From the NCBI GenBank assembly GCA_020698575.1, contig CM036252.1, forward strand, positions 6,722,178-6,786,177: DNA of 64,000 nucleotides. The letters are read 5' to 3'. The stretch is from Bostrychus sinensis. Lineage: Eukaryota > Chordata > Actinopteri > Gobiiformes > Eleotridae. Numbering within the stretch: position 1 is the first letter of the stretch; every line of letters starts with the position of its first letter. Of the stretch, positions 46,111 to 56,621 are shown piece after piece. The notes under the pieces were generated by a model. That model did no database searches and was not told the origin of the DNA. It saw nothing but the letters and a program-made list of their open reading frames with translations. The translations under genes and the position numbers were made by a program.

Positions 46111-46206
46111 TTTAAAGTTGTCCATATTAAGAGGAAGGGGGCGTTCATTGTGTCATGGCAATAATTTTGTTTTTTTAATCAGAAAAGCGGCATGCTCTTT
46201 CCAATA

Positions 46207-46227
46207 CAGACGCACGTGTGTGTGTGT

Positions 46228-46314
<87 letters not shown>

Positions 46315-46344
46315 TGTGTGTGTCTGTGTGTGTGTGTGTGTGTG
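46207..46344. repeat. (GT)n microsatellite
   Basis: About 138 bases of GT with scattered TCTG interruptions. All open frames here encode only Cys-Val or Thr-His repeats. Confidence 0.95.
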
Positions 46345-46779
46345 CTGCGTGGAGCGTCTCGTGCCTCGCTCTCTTCCGTGTTTCTCGGTGAAACCCTCTC
46401 ATTAGCAGCTCATGTTTAGGTAAATCTCATTCAGAAATCACTTTGCATTGACCTTCTTTGGTATTTACAAAGATAACAAACTTAACAGGATTTTGTATAT
46501 CGTTACACACCAGAACCATTATAACAGCAGTTACTACAACGTGTTACAACGAGTAGGTGCGGTAAAAAAGTAAAGTGGAGCAAGGGGTCTTTCAGGACTC
46601 AACATGAGTGCATTACTCCGACATGTAGGGGGCGCTCTGAAGAGAATAATGTGCAGAACACATTGAAGAAGAATTATATTAACAAAGGCTATGAAGAAAG
46701 AAATGTGTATTAACAAAACAAACATTTACACACAAAACACACACACACATAAAAAAAGAAAAATCAAAAACAGAAGCGC

Positions 46780-46940
46780 TTATGAGCGTAGACCTCTGCC
46801 AAGGCACTGATCCTATCCCACAATGGTAAAGATACAGTGCCCAGACCTGGATTCAAACATCTCCTAGTTCAGGGGTAAATTCTCTTTGCACTGAGCCACA
46901 AACCCAGATATCTCACACTGATGAAGAAGCTACTGAAGCT
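46780..46940 (-). repeat. tRNA-derived SINE fragment, copy 3
   Basis: The best-kept copy. On the minus strand, TGGCTCAGTGC (46888-46898) fits an A box and GTTTGAATCCA (46848-46858) fits a B box at about tRNA spacing. It is a SINE head, not a functional tRNA. Confidence 0.7.
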
Positions 46941-47196
46941 AACGTATGAAAATGTTTATGATAAAATTTTATACAAATACAAGAAAGAAGTGAAGGCTCA
47001 GTGTTGGGTCTGAGGTCACTCCCAGTTCTCCTCAAGGACCTGCAGCTGATGAGTCGGCTGATTAGGTTTTGGACATTCGTTCACAAATTCTGTCCATCAA
47101 CTAAAAAACAAGAACACAACACAGAAATGGTTTTACATAATGCAGGTATGTAAACAGATATTAGTGTTTGAGTTGTGGTGAGTGAACAGTGAGGAA

Positions 47197-47328
47197 TTAT
47201 CCAACCTCTTGGTTTTTGTTGTAGACAGAAACCACCGCTATTTGTCCAGTGTTCCATGGAGGCTGACTGTCCCACTTCTTATCAGTGCGAGCATCGCTGT
47301 TCGTTGGAAGACAATGTTTTGCCCAGAC
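47197..47328 (-). CDS. Gene C last exon: C-terminal third of the lamin-tail-like domain
   Basis: Forty-three residues, the cleanest copy of this exon: VWAKHCLP, KKWDSQPPWNTGQIAVVSVY, NKNQEVG, stop. It fixes the family pattern of this part of the domain. Confidence 0.8.
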   Translation of the reverse strand, partial: VWAKHCLPTNSDARTDKKWDSQPPWNTGQIAVVSVYNKNQEVG

Positions 47329-47789
47329 CTGAAAGAAAAGAATAAACTGAGTGTTTACATGCTCTGGTGTATCCTGGTTATGACAGTATTCAGGATATGA
47401 GGTTTAGATGCAATCAGAGAAACTGGGATACTCATATCTAGGAATGTGCTGTGCTGGCCCCCTCTTGAATATATTAATCAAGTATAGATTATACTAATGT
47501 GTTTTTATTGAGGTGCAGCCCGTGGGAAGCTGCGTGGACACAGCAGCAGCAGCAGCACCACACAGTTACACACAAATGGAGAGGGGGAGAAAGTCTGAAC
47601 TGTGCAAAAAAGGATAAACAGAAGAAGGCCATCTGGACAAGGTTTGTTTTTTAAAGACGTTTTGTCATTTTATCTAAAGAAAATGTTCTACTCATGAAGT
47701 GATGACTGAGAACCTTCACAGAAGTCTGAAGCGTGGCTCATCTTCACCAAAGTCCACACAGTCACAGCTGTGGGAAATGAACACGAGCC

Positions 47790-48260
47790 AAACCCCACTG
47801 TACTATACACAACAATAAAACATGGCAGGCTGTAACAGTAATTGGCCAATAATGTAATGATTTTGACCATTTTAAATGTAATAAAGCCAGTAACATAATA
47901 ACTTGCCAATAATGTAATAAAGTTTTTTAGCCAATAACGTTGACCAAGAGTCTTCACAGACAAACCTAAGCAAATTATTAATATTCTAAAAAGAACATTT
48001 TGTACAAGAATAATTGATAAACTGGCTCTTACAATCATAATTAACTCTGCCATCCACTAAATAAAAGAACAAACAAAAAAGTTTTTTCCAAGAATGTATT
48101 GCTACATTATAGGCTGCAGTTATTACATTTTCAAAGATTTTTTTAATGCTGGTAATGACTTATTACATTATTGGCAAGTTGTTATGTTATTGGCTTTGTT
48201 ACTTTTAAAATTGACCAAATTATGATGTTATTGGCAGGTATTACATTATCAATTGCTACA
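47790..48260. repeat. Small palindromic repeat of 'TTGCCAATAATGTAATAA' units
   Basis: 'CTTGCCAATAATGTAATAA' (47908-47926) is answered by 'TTATTACATTATTGGCAAG' (about 48161-48179), with several diverged units on each side. Same style as 43005-44229 but with different units. Confidence 0.6.
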
Positions 48261-48528
48261 CAGGCTAACATTATGCTAGCAGCACACATGGAATAACAAT
48301 AAGAACCAACTAAACCCATCGTTTTGTCTGTGGAGAGGGAAGTCTGGGCATCTCTGCTTAGACTGCTGCCTCCGTGACCCGGTCCCAGATAAGCGGTGGA
48401 AGATGGATAAACCCATCGTCTGTCTCCTGTACGAGGACACTCATAAAAGCCTCTGAAACTTAGCTGTGACCACACACAGATTACAGATTTATTTCAGGGT
48501 TTCCTCTGCATTCACTTCTGTGATAAAA

Positions 48529-51500
48529 GTAGTATATGGTAATATCCTTTTGGAGGGGGGATAGCCCCCCCTCCTCCTTGTGACCTCTCAGTGACCCCTT
48601 GACCCGTGACTCTCCCCCTGACCCATACCCCTCCCTACCCCTAACCCTTTGTTCATGTGTCCACAGTACATCCTCCCAAGTCAGATGTCCTCTAAAGATA
48701 CAATGGTGTACTGTTTGAGGTTTATTATATGTTGTTGCGGGAGAACAGTCAATACATTGGCCCTCTGTCTGCAGAGATAACCCATGTGCTTGCGGGAGAG
48801 CTGTGAATACAATAGTTTACTGTCTAATGTAGGCCTCCCGCAGTGTTAAGTGGTAGTTGTGACCTGTGGATGGATGCTGACAATGGCAGTTGTTCAAAAA
48901 CTATAAAGGACAAATGTCTTAAAAAATGAATGAAAGTCTTAAAACTATGACTGTTGTAGATGTCACAAACCCACTCGCTATTATCATATGAAACATTTTT
49001 TTATATCTGTAATTGGGTGTATGTTGGCCATGTAATCAAAGGTTTTCAACACATAGTGTAGAGTTACATCTGATGAGAAAAATCTTACAAAAACACATTA
49101 GTGATAAGGAGTTATAAGAGTTAAAGATAAGCACTAGCTTTAGCCCCCATAGTAATACAAAACTGTGTAAAACTGTGTACTGTGTAAAAAAAAAACCTTA
49201 AGGATGTGTTATATTTAGCCAGAAAAGAGGTCTTTACTTAAATTTGACACTTTTCTCTCTTAGTTATTTTCCCTGTAAAAAAAAAAAAAAAAAAAAGGTT
49301 ATTTTGATTGTATGTCACTGTTTTTACATTTTACTAGATGAGGACATAAACTGATCTTTTACTGAATAAATGTAATACTGTTGTTAACTTCTCCTGTGAT
49401 GTTTGTGTAGTGTTGTGATGTTTGTGTAGTGTTGTGATGTTTGTGTAGTGTTGTGATGTTTGTGTAGTGTTGTGCAGGGTTGTGTACTTTAACACATCAC
49501 TGTGTAGTGAGCGGTCTAACACTGTGTACACAGCACTGGTATGAAGTACAACTTTTTCACTCATCTACAAAGTTTTAGAAAATGAGACCTAAGCATCTAT
49601 AAGGTGTATTTTTTTCCTCATCAAATGTTAAGTGACTCAGTTCAGCGAGCATGTGTCCAAGTGGAATTAGATAAATATTTGATAAAGTATATGCTTAGTC
49701 AAGATGAGTTTACTTGTTTCAGTCACACTGCACAATATATCTGTCATAAATGCACATAAACACTTGATGTTAGACAATAACACACCAAATGTGTATTTAT
49801 TAACAATTCACCTGTTTTTTCTTATTATTATTATTATTTTAATGTAAGTAGAATAATACAAGGTGTGAACTTCAAACCAAAGCACATGGTTTATTCAGAT
49901 CATAGAACTTTTTAAAACAAGTTGGGACATTTCAGTTTTGTAAAATAAAATAAAAAATTACACATTATTCCGTAAATGGTTTTACTCCTTTTCTGATCTC
50001 TGGCACAGTAAATATTCATCTCTACAGTGTTGTGTAATGTAAATGTATTGTTCTGACAGTGATCACATGTAAGTCATTCATTCACCACTGACTGCACACC
50101 GCTGATGTGGCACAGTACCTCACACATTTATGTATAAAGTATATGCTTATGCATTGTTTGTATTTCTATTATATTTTGCATAGTTGTCATATTTTATATT
50201 TCTATCGTATTTGCATGCTATTTAAAAATGCCTTTTTGCCTATTGGTAGATTATTATTGTTTATTATACACCATAGATTTATGTGGTATTCAGTGTGGAC
50301 AGCAAAGAAAGAATTTTACTGCACAGGGAAGCACACTTATAAATAAATAAACTTTGAATTTCTTGAATCTAGAATTGAGTAAATTTATTAGTTTTAGAAA
50401 AAATACCATGGGTCTTTGATATTTTTACCTTTATGTAATTAATCTACTGTTTCCATGTTAGCATAGTATCAGTCACAACCCATAAGAACCTCATATCAAA
50501 CTCTTAAAATATCTCTTTTTTGTTGCTTTTGTTACCAAAAACATAAATTATGGTCTATTAAGAGACACTTGTTAATATCAAACCAGGTTTGAGCAGCTTT
50601 ATGTTCCCTTTCTATCATCTGCCAACTTTATAAATCTCAATCAAAGCAAAAAGGTTACAAAACATCATTAATGAAAATAATAAAAGAATTTTTGGAGCAA
50701 TCACAGAACCCTGTGGTATTCCACAGACTATAGTCTTAAATCCTAACAATGTATTGTCTGACTGAACAGTTCATCTGATACCAAAACATTTTCACAATTT
50801 CTTTTTAACTGGCTATGTTGACAGTATGATTTTTTTTTATTTTACTTTTTTTTAAATTTTTTAATCCAAATTAATGTATACCTATTGAATATTTGTCATT
50901 ATCCAGAGCAGAGATAACCTCCACTAAAGAGGGCATTAATGCATTATTTATTATTTATTTATTTTTTCCCCTAAAACTACATTGTTGTTCACAAAGCTTT
51001 TTGTTTGTTTCTTTTTTCCCAACAAAAGTATTAATATAACAGAAAGATCTATGGCGCTTGTCACCATTTGTGAAGACTTGAGTGACATTAGCTGTCTCTG
51101 TGTCGTCTGAAAAGACTCTATGTTGGAGAGATTATGTACATATTGTACATTTTAATGCTCTGTTATCATATATTACAGTAACCCTCACAGTACTATGGAT
51201 TTATATTTTAATTTACTGTGTTAGACTCGTCTACAAAATAACTGTAAAAAGGACTTCTGCTATAGTTTCTAATTATTTATTTATAAAAGAACTCAGAAGC
51301 TGTTCACAACGTTCTACTCGTATTATTTTTAATGTTATAATAATGTTTTCATTTTATTATTGAAACTTAGGTTAAGTTATTTTTATAAATCTTTTTCTCA
51401 TTTTCACTAGTTACATTTTTAAGTATACTTCATATAAAACAAACTGCTTTTGTCATTTATGGTTTCCCTTTGCATACATATTTACTGCCAGGACATTAGT

Positions 51501-53703
51501 GTTGGTTATAAAGTTCTAACTATTTGGGTACAAATGCCACTGAGGTAAACTACATAGCAAACACATTTTTTTGTTGTTGTCTTGAAACCCCAATTATTTC
51601 AAGTGTCCCAAGTCTTGCCAGTTTACATGCAGGCTAATACAAATACCTTTTTCCAGAAAAACAGTCAATAATATCACTTAACACTTTTTCCTTGTAATGG
51701 ATGTTTGTGAAAATACTTTTTTTCTAAGTGCAGCACATTATTGCATTATCCTGCTGGGTCTGTCAATTACAGATATTAAGACACTTTAAGACACATTTTA
51801 TTTAAGACAATATTGCAAAGCTTTACATACAAAGACTGATTCCTTACTGCTTGGTTTTTTTATTATTAGTATTTTTGGTATACAATTTATAAAATGTTCA
51901 AAGATATTATACAGATGTTCTGTAAATGCAATATAAAAATATACTTGGCTTTTTGTCAGTATGTATCTGTATAGTCTAGCGCTTGTTCACATCATCCTGA
52001 ATTAAAATTAAAAACATACAGTTATAGAGCTGGACATCAAAAGCTTTTTTCTTAGTTTTTATTAAAGAAATAATAACCTTCTAACACAATCAACTAATAC
52101 AACAGTCAAATCTCCTTTATAGCAAACACTAGGAATGTGGATGTTAAAGATTTTAAACATTCATTGATTTATTCAGTTCTGTTGGCATTTTTAACACAAA
52201 TTAGTCATATTAATCAATTTACATGAAACATTATAATTATAATACACACACTAAAAAAACAGTAACACCAGACTTGTCTAAAATGACTTAAAGGTTAAGA
52301 AATCTCAGCTTTTAAAGTAACAAGGCCTGATACTATACACTTTGGAAAAATAACAATATTTATATGTAATATATTTGTTTTATTGTAAGAAAAAGGTGTC
52401 CATATTATGCTATTTCAGCATTTTTTCTTTATTAGATGTTTATTTATATATTTCAATGCCCGTCAAGCGAGTGATTTTGGTTTTAGTAAACTCAGCATCA
52501 CTCTTGGCCTGGTGTTGGTCGTTACCTGGCAACTTGTTACAAGTTCACTTATTTTGTTTTGGTTCTTAACAAATCCAGGAGTTTTTGTTCAAGTCTTTGA
52601 AGTTCTTCTGACGGAGCATCCTCCCATCATGCACCACAGCTGTAGTCCCAGTACCCATCATGCACCACTGCTGTAGTCCCAGTACCCATCATGCACCACA
52701 GCTGTAGTCCCAGTACCCATCATGCACCACTGCTGTAGTCCCAGTACCCATCATGCACCACAGCTGTAGTCCCAGTACCCATCATGCACCACTGCTGTAG
52801 TCCCAGTACCCATCATGCACCACAGCTGTAGTCTCAGTACCCATCATGCACCACAGCTGTAGTCTCAGTACCCATCATGCACCACAGCTGTAGTCTCAGT
52901 ACCCATCATGCACCACAGCTGTAGTCTCAGTACCCATCATGCACCACAGCTGTAGTCTCAGTACCCATCATGCACCACAGCTGTAGTCTCAGTACCCATC
53001 ATGCACCACAGCTGTAGTCTCAGTACCCATCATGCACCACAGCTGTAGTCTCAGTACCCATCATGCACCACAGCTGTAGTCTCAGTACCCATCATGCACC
53101 ACAGCTGTAGTCTCAGTACCCATCATGCACCACAGCTGTAGTCTCAGTACCCATCATGCACCACAGCTGTAGTCTCAGTACCCATCATGCACCACAGCTG
53201 TAGTCTCAGTACCCATCATGCACCACAGCTGTAGTCTCAGTACCCATCATGCACCACAGCTGTAGTCTCAGTACCCATCATGCACCACAGCTGTAGTCTC
53301 AGTACCCATCATGCACCACAGCTGTAGTCTCAGTACCCATCATGCACCACAGCTGTAGTCTCAGTACCCATCATGCACCACTGCTGTAGTCTCAGTAAAG
53401 CTCCTCATCCAGTTTGACATCTTTTTAAAAAACTATTGTTTTTTTATATTTCAAAACATTTCAGGTAATCTTGAAAAATCTGCTCTGAAGTAGTTTAGGA
53501 TGTAGTATTCAAACGTCCTGAGGACTCTAGGCGTTCATAAAATGTCTTTACCAGCCCCTGACAATATAAATCAGTGGTGTAGTCTATATTTTTGTAGTGA
53601 GTATACTGTGGTGATTTCCACCTCATACACAGCAGTGTTAGTGTCGCTTCATAACAGCTTGTTTTGGGGCTTGTAGTTTTTAGTGTTTTTAGTGTTTTAG
53701 TTT
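48529..53703 (+). repeat. Left inverted arm of the giant foldback (about 5175 bp)
   Basis: Begins with a GC-rich tract (48550-48660, C runs), then becomes AT-rich. An (A)n run lies at about 49277, an array of 'TGATGTTTGTGTAGTGTTG' at 49396-49470 (about four copies) and the 31-bp array at 52620-53398. Open frames (51082-51363 plus, 52375-52676 plus) are mirrored in the right arm. No known domain. Confidence 0.9.
52620..53398. repeat. 31-bp tandem array in the left arm, about 25 copies
   Basis: The unit reads CATCATGCACCACAGCTGTA followed by GTCTCAGTACC. The outermost units alternate between two variants (CTGCTG versus CAGCTG, and CCCAG versus CTCAG); the inner ones are nearly uniform, which suggests recent expansion from the inner end. 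Confidence 0.93.
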
Positions 53704-54354
53704 TTAAAGGGCCTGCATACATTATTTAGCCTAATGAAATAATCTAGTTTTAAATCCAAAGGATTTCTAAGAAGAAAAAAAAACACAAAGATCATCTAAC
53801 TGCACTACACCAAGACCCAGGGCCAGTGGAACTATGGGTAAAAGGTGATTTTATATTGAAATACTTGCCTGCTTTGCCTATGGTACAAGTAAAATAAAGG
53901 TATATACTGCGGTTTATAGTTTATAACTATTATAATGCATAAATCACCTTATTTTTGAATCAACTGTAAAACTAATCACTGGGCAGTGTCCTGGGATCAC
54001 TCAGAGTCTCACAATAAAATGCATCTCTCAGTTACTTCAATTCCCAAAACCAGTCAAAAAATCTTAGTACATACATTCGGCTAAATTAATGCTCTACAAA
54101 TATCACAAGAATTACAAAGTCATAGATGCGCTGTACAACAACGTCATCTTTAGCTTTAATTTAAATTTATTTCAAAATTCACATTGATAACATTTTTAGA
54201 GGTCTCCATGTTTTAAAGAACAAAAAGTCTTTGCATTTTTACACAGAGGTTCAAAACAACCTTATTTATGTGGACTTCAGGGGGGGCTGACTGTTACCAT
54301 CTTTTTCTGCAAAACCCTTCATCTTCTTCAAGATAATCTCTCCTGAAGTGGCCT

Positions 54355-55027
54355 TTATTGGCTTAATCCAAACTCACCTGAAAAAACACAATGTCTGAGA
54401 TTACGGTTTTGGAAAGAAGTCATCAAACAATTTACAGTGGATATAATTAACTTGCTAACAGAAAATAAATATTACTTACTTACTTATTTCAGCTGAGGCA
54501 TTGCCCCATAGGACACGTGCTTCCACCTAAACACCAAGACTGGAGCAGAAAACTGGACCAAGTGATTGAGCGCCATTCATGGGATGTCAGTGTTTTTAAC
54601 TGAATACATTTGTCCCAACTTACTTCTTTTGTCTGAAGAGCGTCTTGCTGTGTTGATTCTATGTTCACAGATGGAGGAAAAAGTTGTATTCTTCTTTTCT
54701 ACAAAGTAAAAAGTAATGTTAGCCCACTGGGTGATTGATTTCCACAGAGGGATTTTTTTTTTAGCAAAGTAAGTACAGATCTAGATATTAAGTGGTATTT
54801 TTAATATAAGAAACACTACTATCTCTGGAATAAAAAAAAAGCTGTAATCCCATTCTAAGTAAAGTGTTTTTTGTTCAGGCTATCTGTAGCTAAACGCTCA
54901 GATCAGCATTAGTTTGTTCAAGAACAGTAATACGATGATTACATTACTAAGCAAACATCACCAATAATAAAATGTGCTTTAACTTACCTTTGATTATCTC
55001 ACAAGAGGCAGGGTTGAAGTGGCTCAT
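54355..55027 (-). CDS. Candidate three-exon small gene in the foldback loop (about 45 aa)
   Basis: Exon 1 has ATG 55027 and encodes MSHFNPASCEIIK, then AAAG|GTAAGT (ends 54988). Exon 2 is 54698-54624, between TTTGTAG and GTAAGT, and continues in phase. Exon 3 starts at 54377 after TTTTTTCAG and reaches a TAA at 54355. Splice signals are good and the phases agree, but the product is short and unlike anything I know. It may instead be a non-coding transcript or a captured gene fragment. Confidence 0.3.
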
Positions 55028-55121
55028 GTTTGAGTCTGAGCTGTGTCCTCAGAGCTCAGTGACTGCAGTACAGCAGTGGACTGGGATTTTAATAACTCTC
55101 AACTGCAGGATTCAAAATTCA

Positions 55122-55199
55122 TTCCCAGAATGCAACACAGTTTACAATATTATACAGTATTTTGAAAAAATTCCCAACAGCTCAAACATTTTCCCGGAA
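55122..55199 (-). promoter_or_regulatory. Two STAT/GAS-type sites upstream of the loop gene candidate
   Basis: TTCCCAGAA (55122-55130) and TTCCCGGAA (55191-55199) both fit the palindromic TTCNNNGAA consensus bound by STAT dimers. They lie 95-170 bases upstream of the candidate ATG. Two such sites in 80 bases could still occur by chance. Confidence 0.35.
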
Positions 55200-55869
55200 T
55201 ACATTTGCTATTAACAGCATGCTACGGTTTTAAATGATTAACACTAGGCTACTGTCATGTTTTTGTCGTTTTTTAACAGCAATTTCTTACAGTGTACAAA
55301 TGCAAAAATGGCTACTTTCAAAAAAAGAATTGTCACCACCAAGCTGCATTACACATTACATTAGTGTGGTGATTGACAGGCATGCAGTTCTTGGACTATA
55401 TTGGTTTATTTTAAAACAAAAAACAACAGCAAGCATGTAGCCAGTACAAGATTAGAATCTCATATAAGACACATATAAGATTATTAAAAATGATATATTA
55501 ATTTAATATAAAAACTAAGTTTGTTTTTGTCTTTGAAAATGACAGGGAGGGCTTAGCCCACCCAGCCCATTGATACCAGCCTTTCCTTTTCTGCTCCTTC
55601 TGTTATTGTTCACCTCTTGCCAGTGTCAGGTTGTTAGATGATATGTATTTGGATAAAACAGTTGGGTAAGGAGCTGTTGTGCGTTGTCTGATTTGGTTTA
55701 TAATTGTTGAGTTGTACCTTGAAGTTATGTGCAAGTGTTTGTGTGAGAACTTGGCATTAAATAATATTTTCTTGGTGTGGAAGTGGAACAGTTGCTGTCT
55801 GTGGCCTGGTGTTGATGGTGAGTAGTCATGTGCTATAAGCCCCTCCACCCAGAGTCACCACCAGCCGTC

Positions 55870-55871
<2 letters not shown>

Positions 55872-55961
<90 letters not shown>
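55872..55961. repeat. (GT)n microsatellite in the foldback loop
   Basis: About 90 bases of uninterrupted GT. The plus frame of Cys-Val repeats across it is meaningless. Confidence 0.95.
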
Positions 55962-56621
55962 GTATCTTATCATTTATGAAACAGACTTACTCCTCTCTAC
56001 TTTAGTGGACATGTAGTGTTTCTGTTTCTGCTGCTGCATGAGGGAGAGTTGTTAGTGCAGTGGGTGATGGGGTAGATTGGCTTCTAATTGCTCAGACAAT
56101 GGGCAATGCTGTGATATTGCAAAGTTGACTACAGGCTGTGAAGTTAATAAATCAAAATTTACAATGTTCTTTTCATATGGACTTAGTCTGTACACCTTAC
56201 TAATCACAGAAAAAATAACACGTCTGTATGGATCTGTTTGGTTAACTGGGTGGGCACATTTCTGATCAGACACACAGACACCACATCTGTTTGATACACT
56301 CTATTTGATGTCATTTATCTAATCACCTGATCACGCCGCTACAATCAGAGCACCTGACAGTTTTTCACATATGTCCTCCAACGTGTGTGTTTGTGAACAA
56401 ACTTTGTTTGGTGGATAGATTCAAAGACAACACCTGTAGCTGTTCAGTTGCTGAAAAGCAGTGACCTATCCACGATGGCGCCTACTACATCACCTGGCTC
56501 AGTATTTTTTTATAACCCATCAAAAAATAATAATAATAATAATAAATCACCAGAACCTATGCCATTCATATGGAATGTAACATTGTTGTTGGTACAGTAC
56601 ATGTTACCATATCACATAACT

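Larger units (their letters stand above)
53704..56621. other. Central loop of the giant foldback (2.9 kb)
   Basis: Unique sequence between the arms. It holds the spliced gene candidate on the minus strand (54355-55027), a (GT)n tract at 55872-55961 and otherwise AT-rich DNA. No transposase, reverse transcriptase or integrase motif was found in any frame. The loop could be captured host DNA. Confidence 0.7.

Noticed and set aside
46118..46419. Plus and minus frames across the GT tract, and the similar one at 55828-56016
   Set aside because: Cys-Val or Thr-His runs produced by the microsatellite.
46840..46906. tRNA gene
   Set aside because: A- and B-box-like blocks are present, but there is no cloverleaf with an anticodon arm and related degraded copies exist; called a SINE fragment.
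25550..47328. B30.2/SPRY domain expected for butyrophilins
   Set aside because: No LDP, WEVE or LDYE-type B30.2 motifs were found downstream of the transmembrane exons; the tail exons have a different pattern.
52620..53398. Regular 31-bp repeats resembling a CRISPR array
   Set aside because: Units are head to tail with no unique spacers, the host is a vertebrate, and the array is part of the foldback arms.
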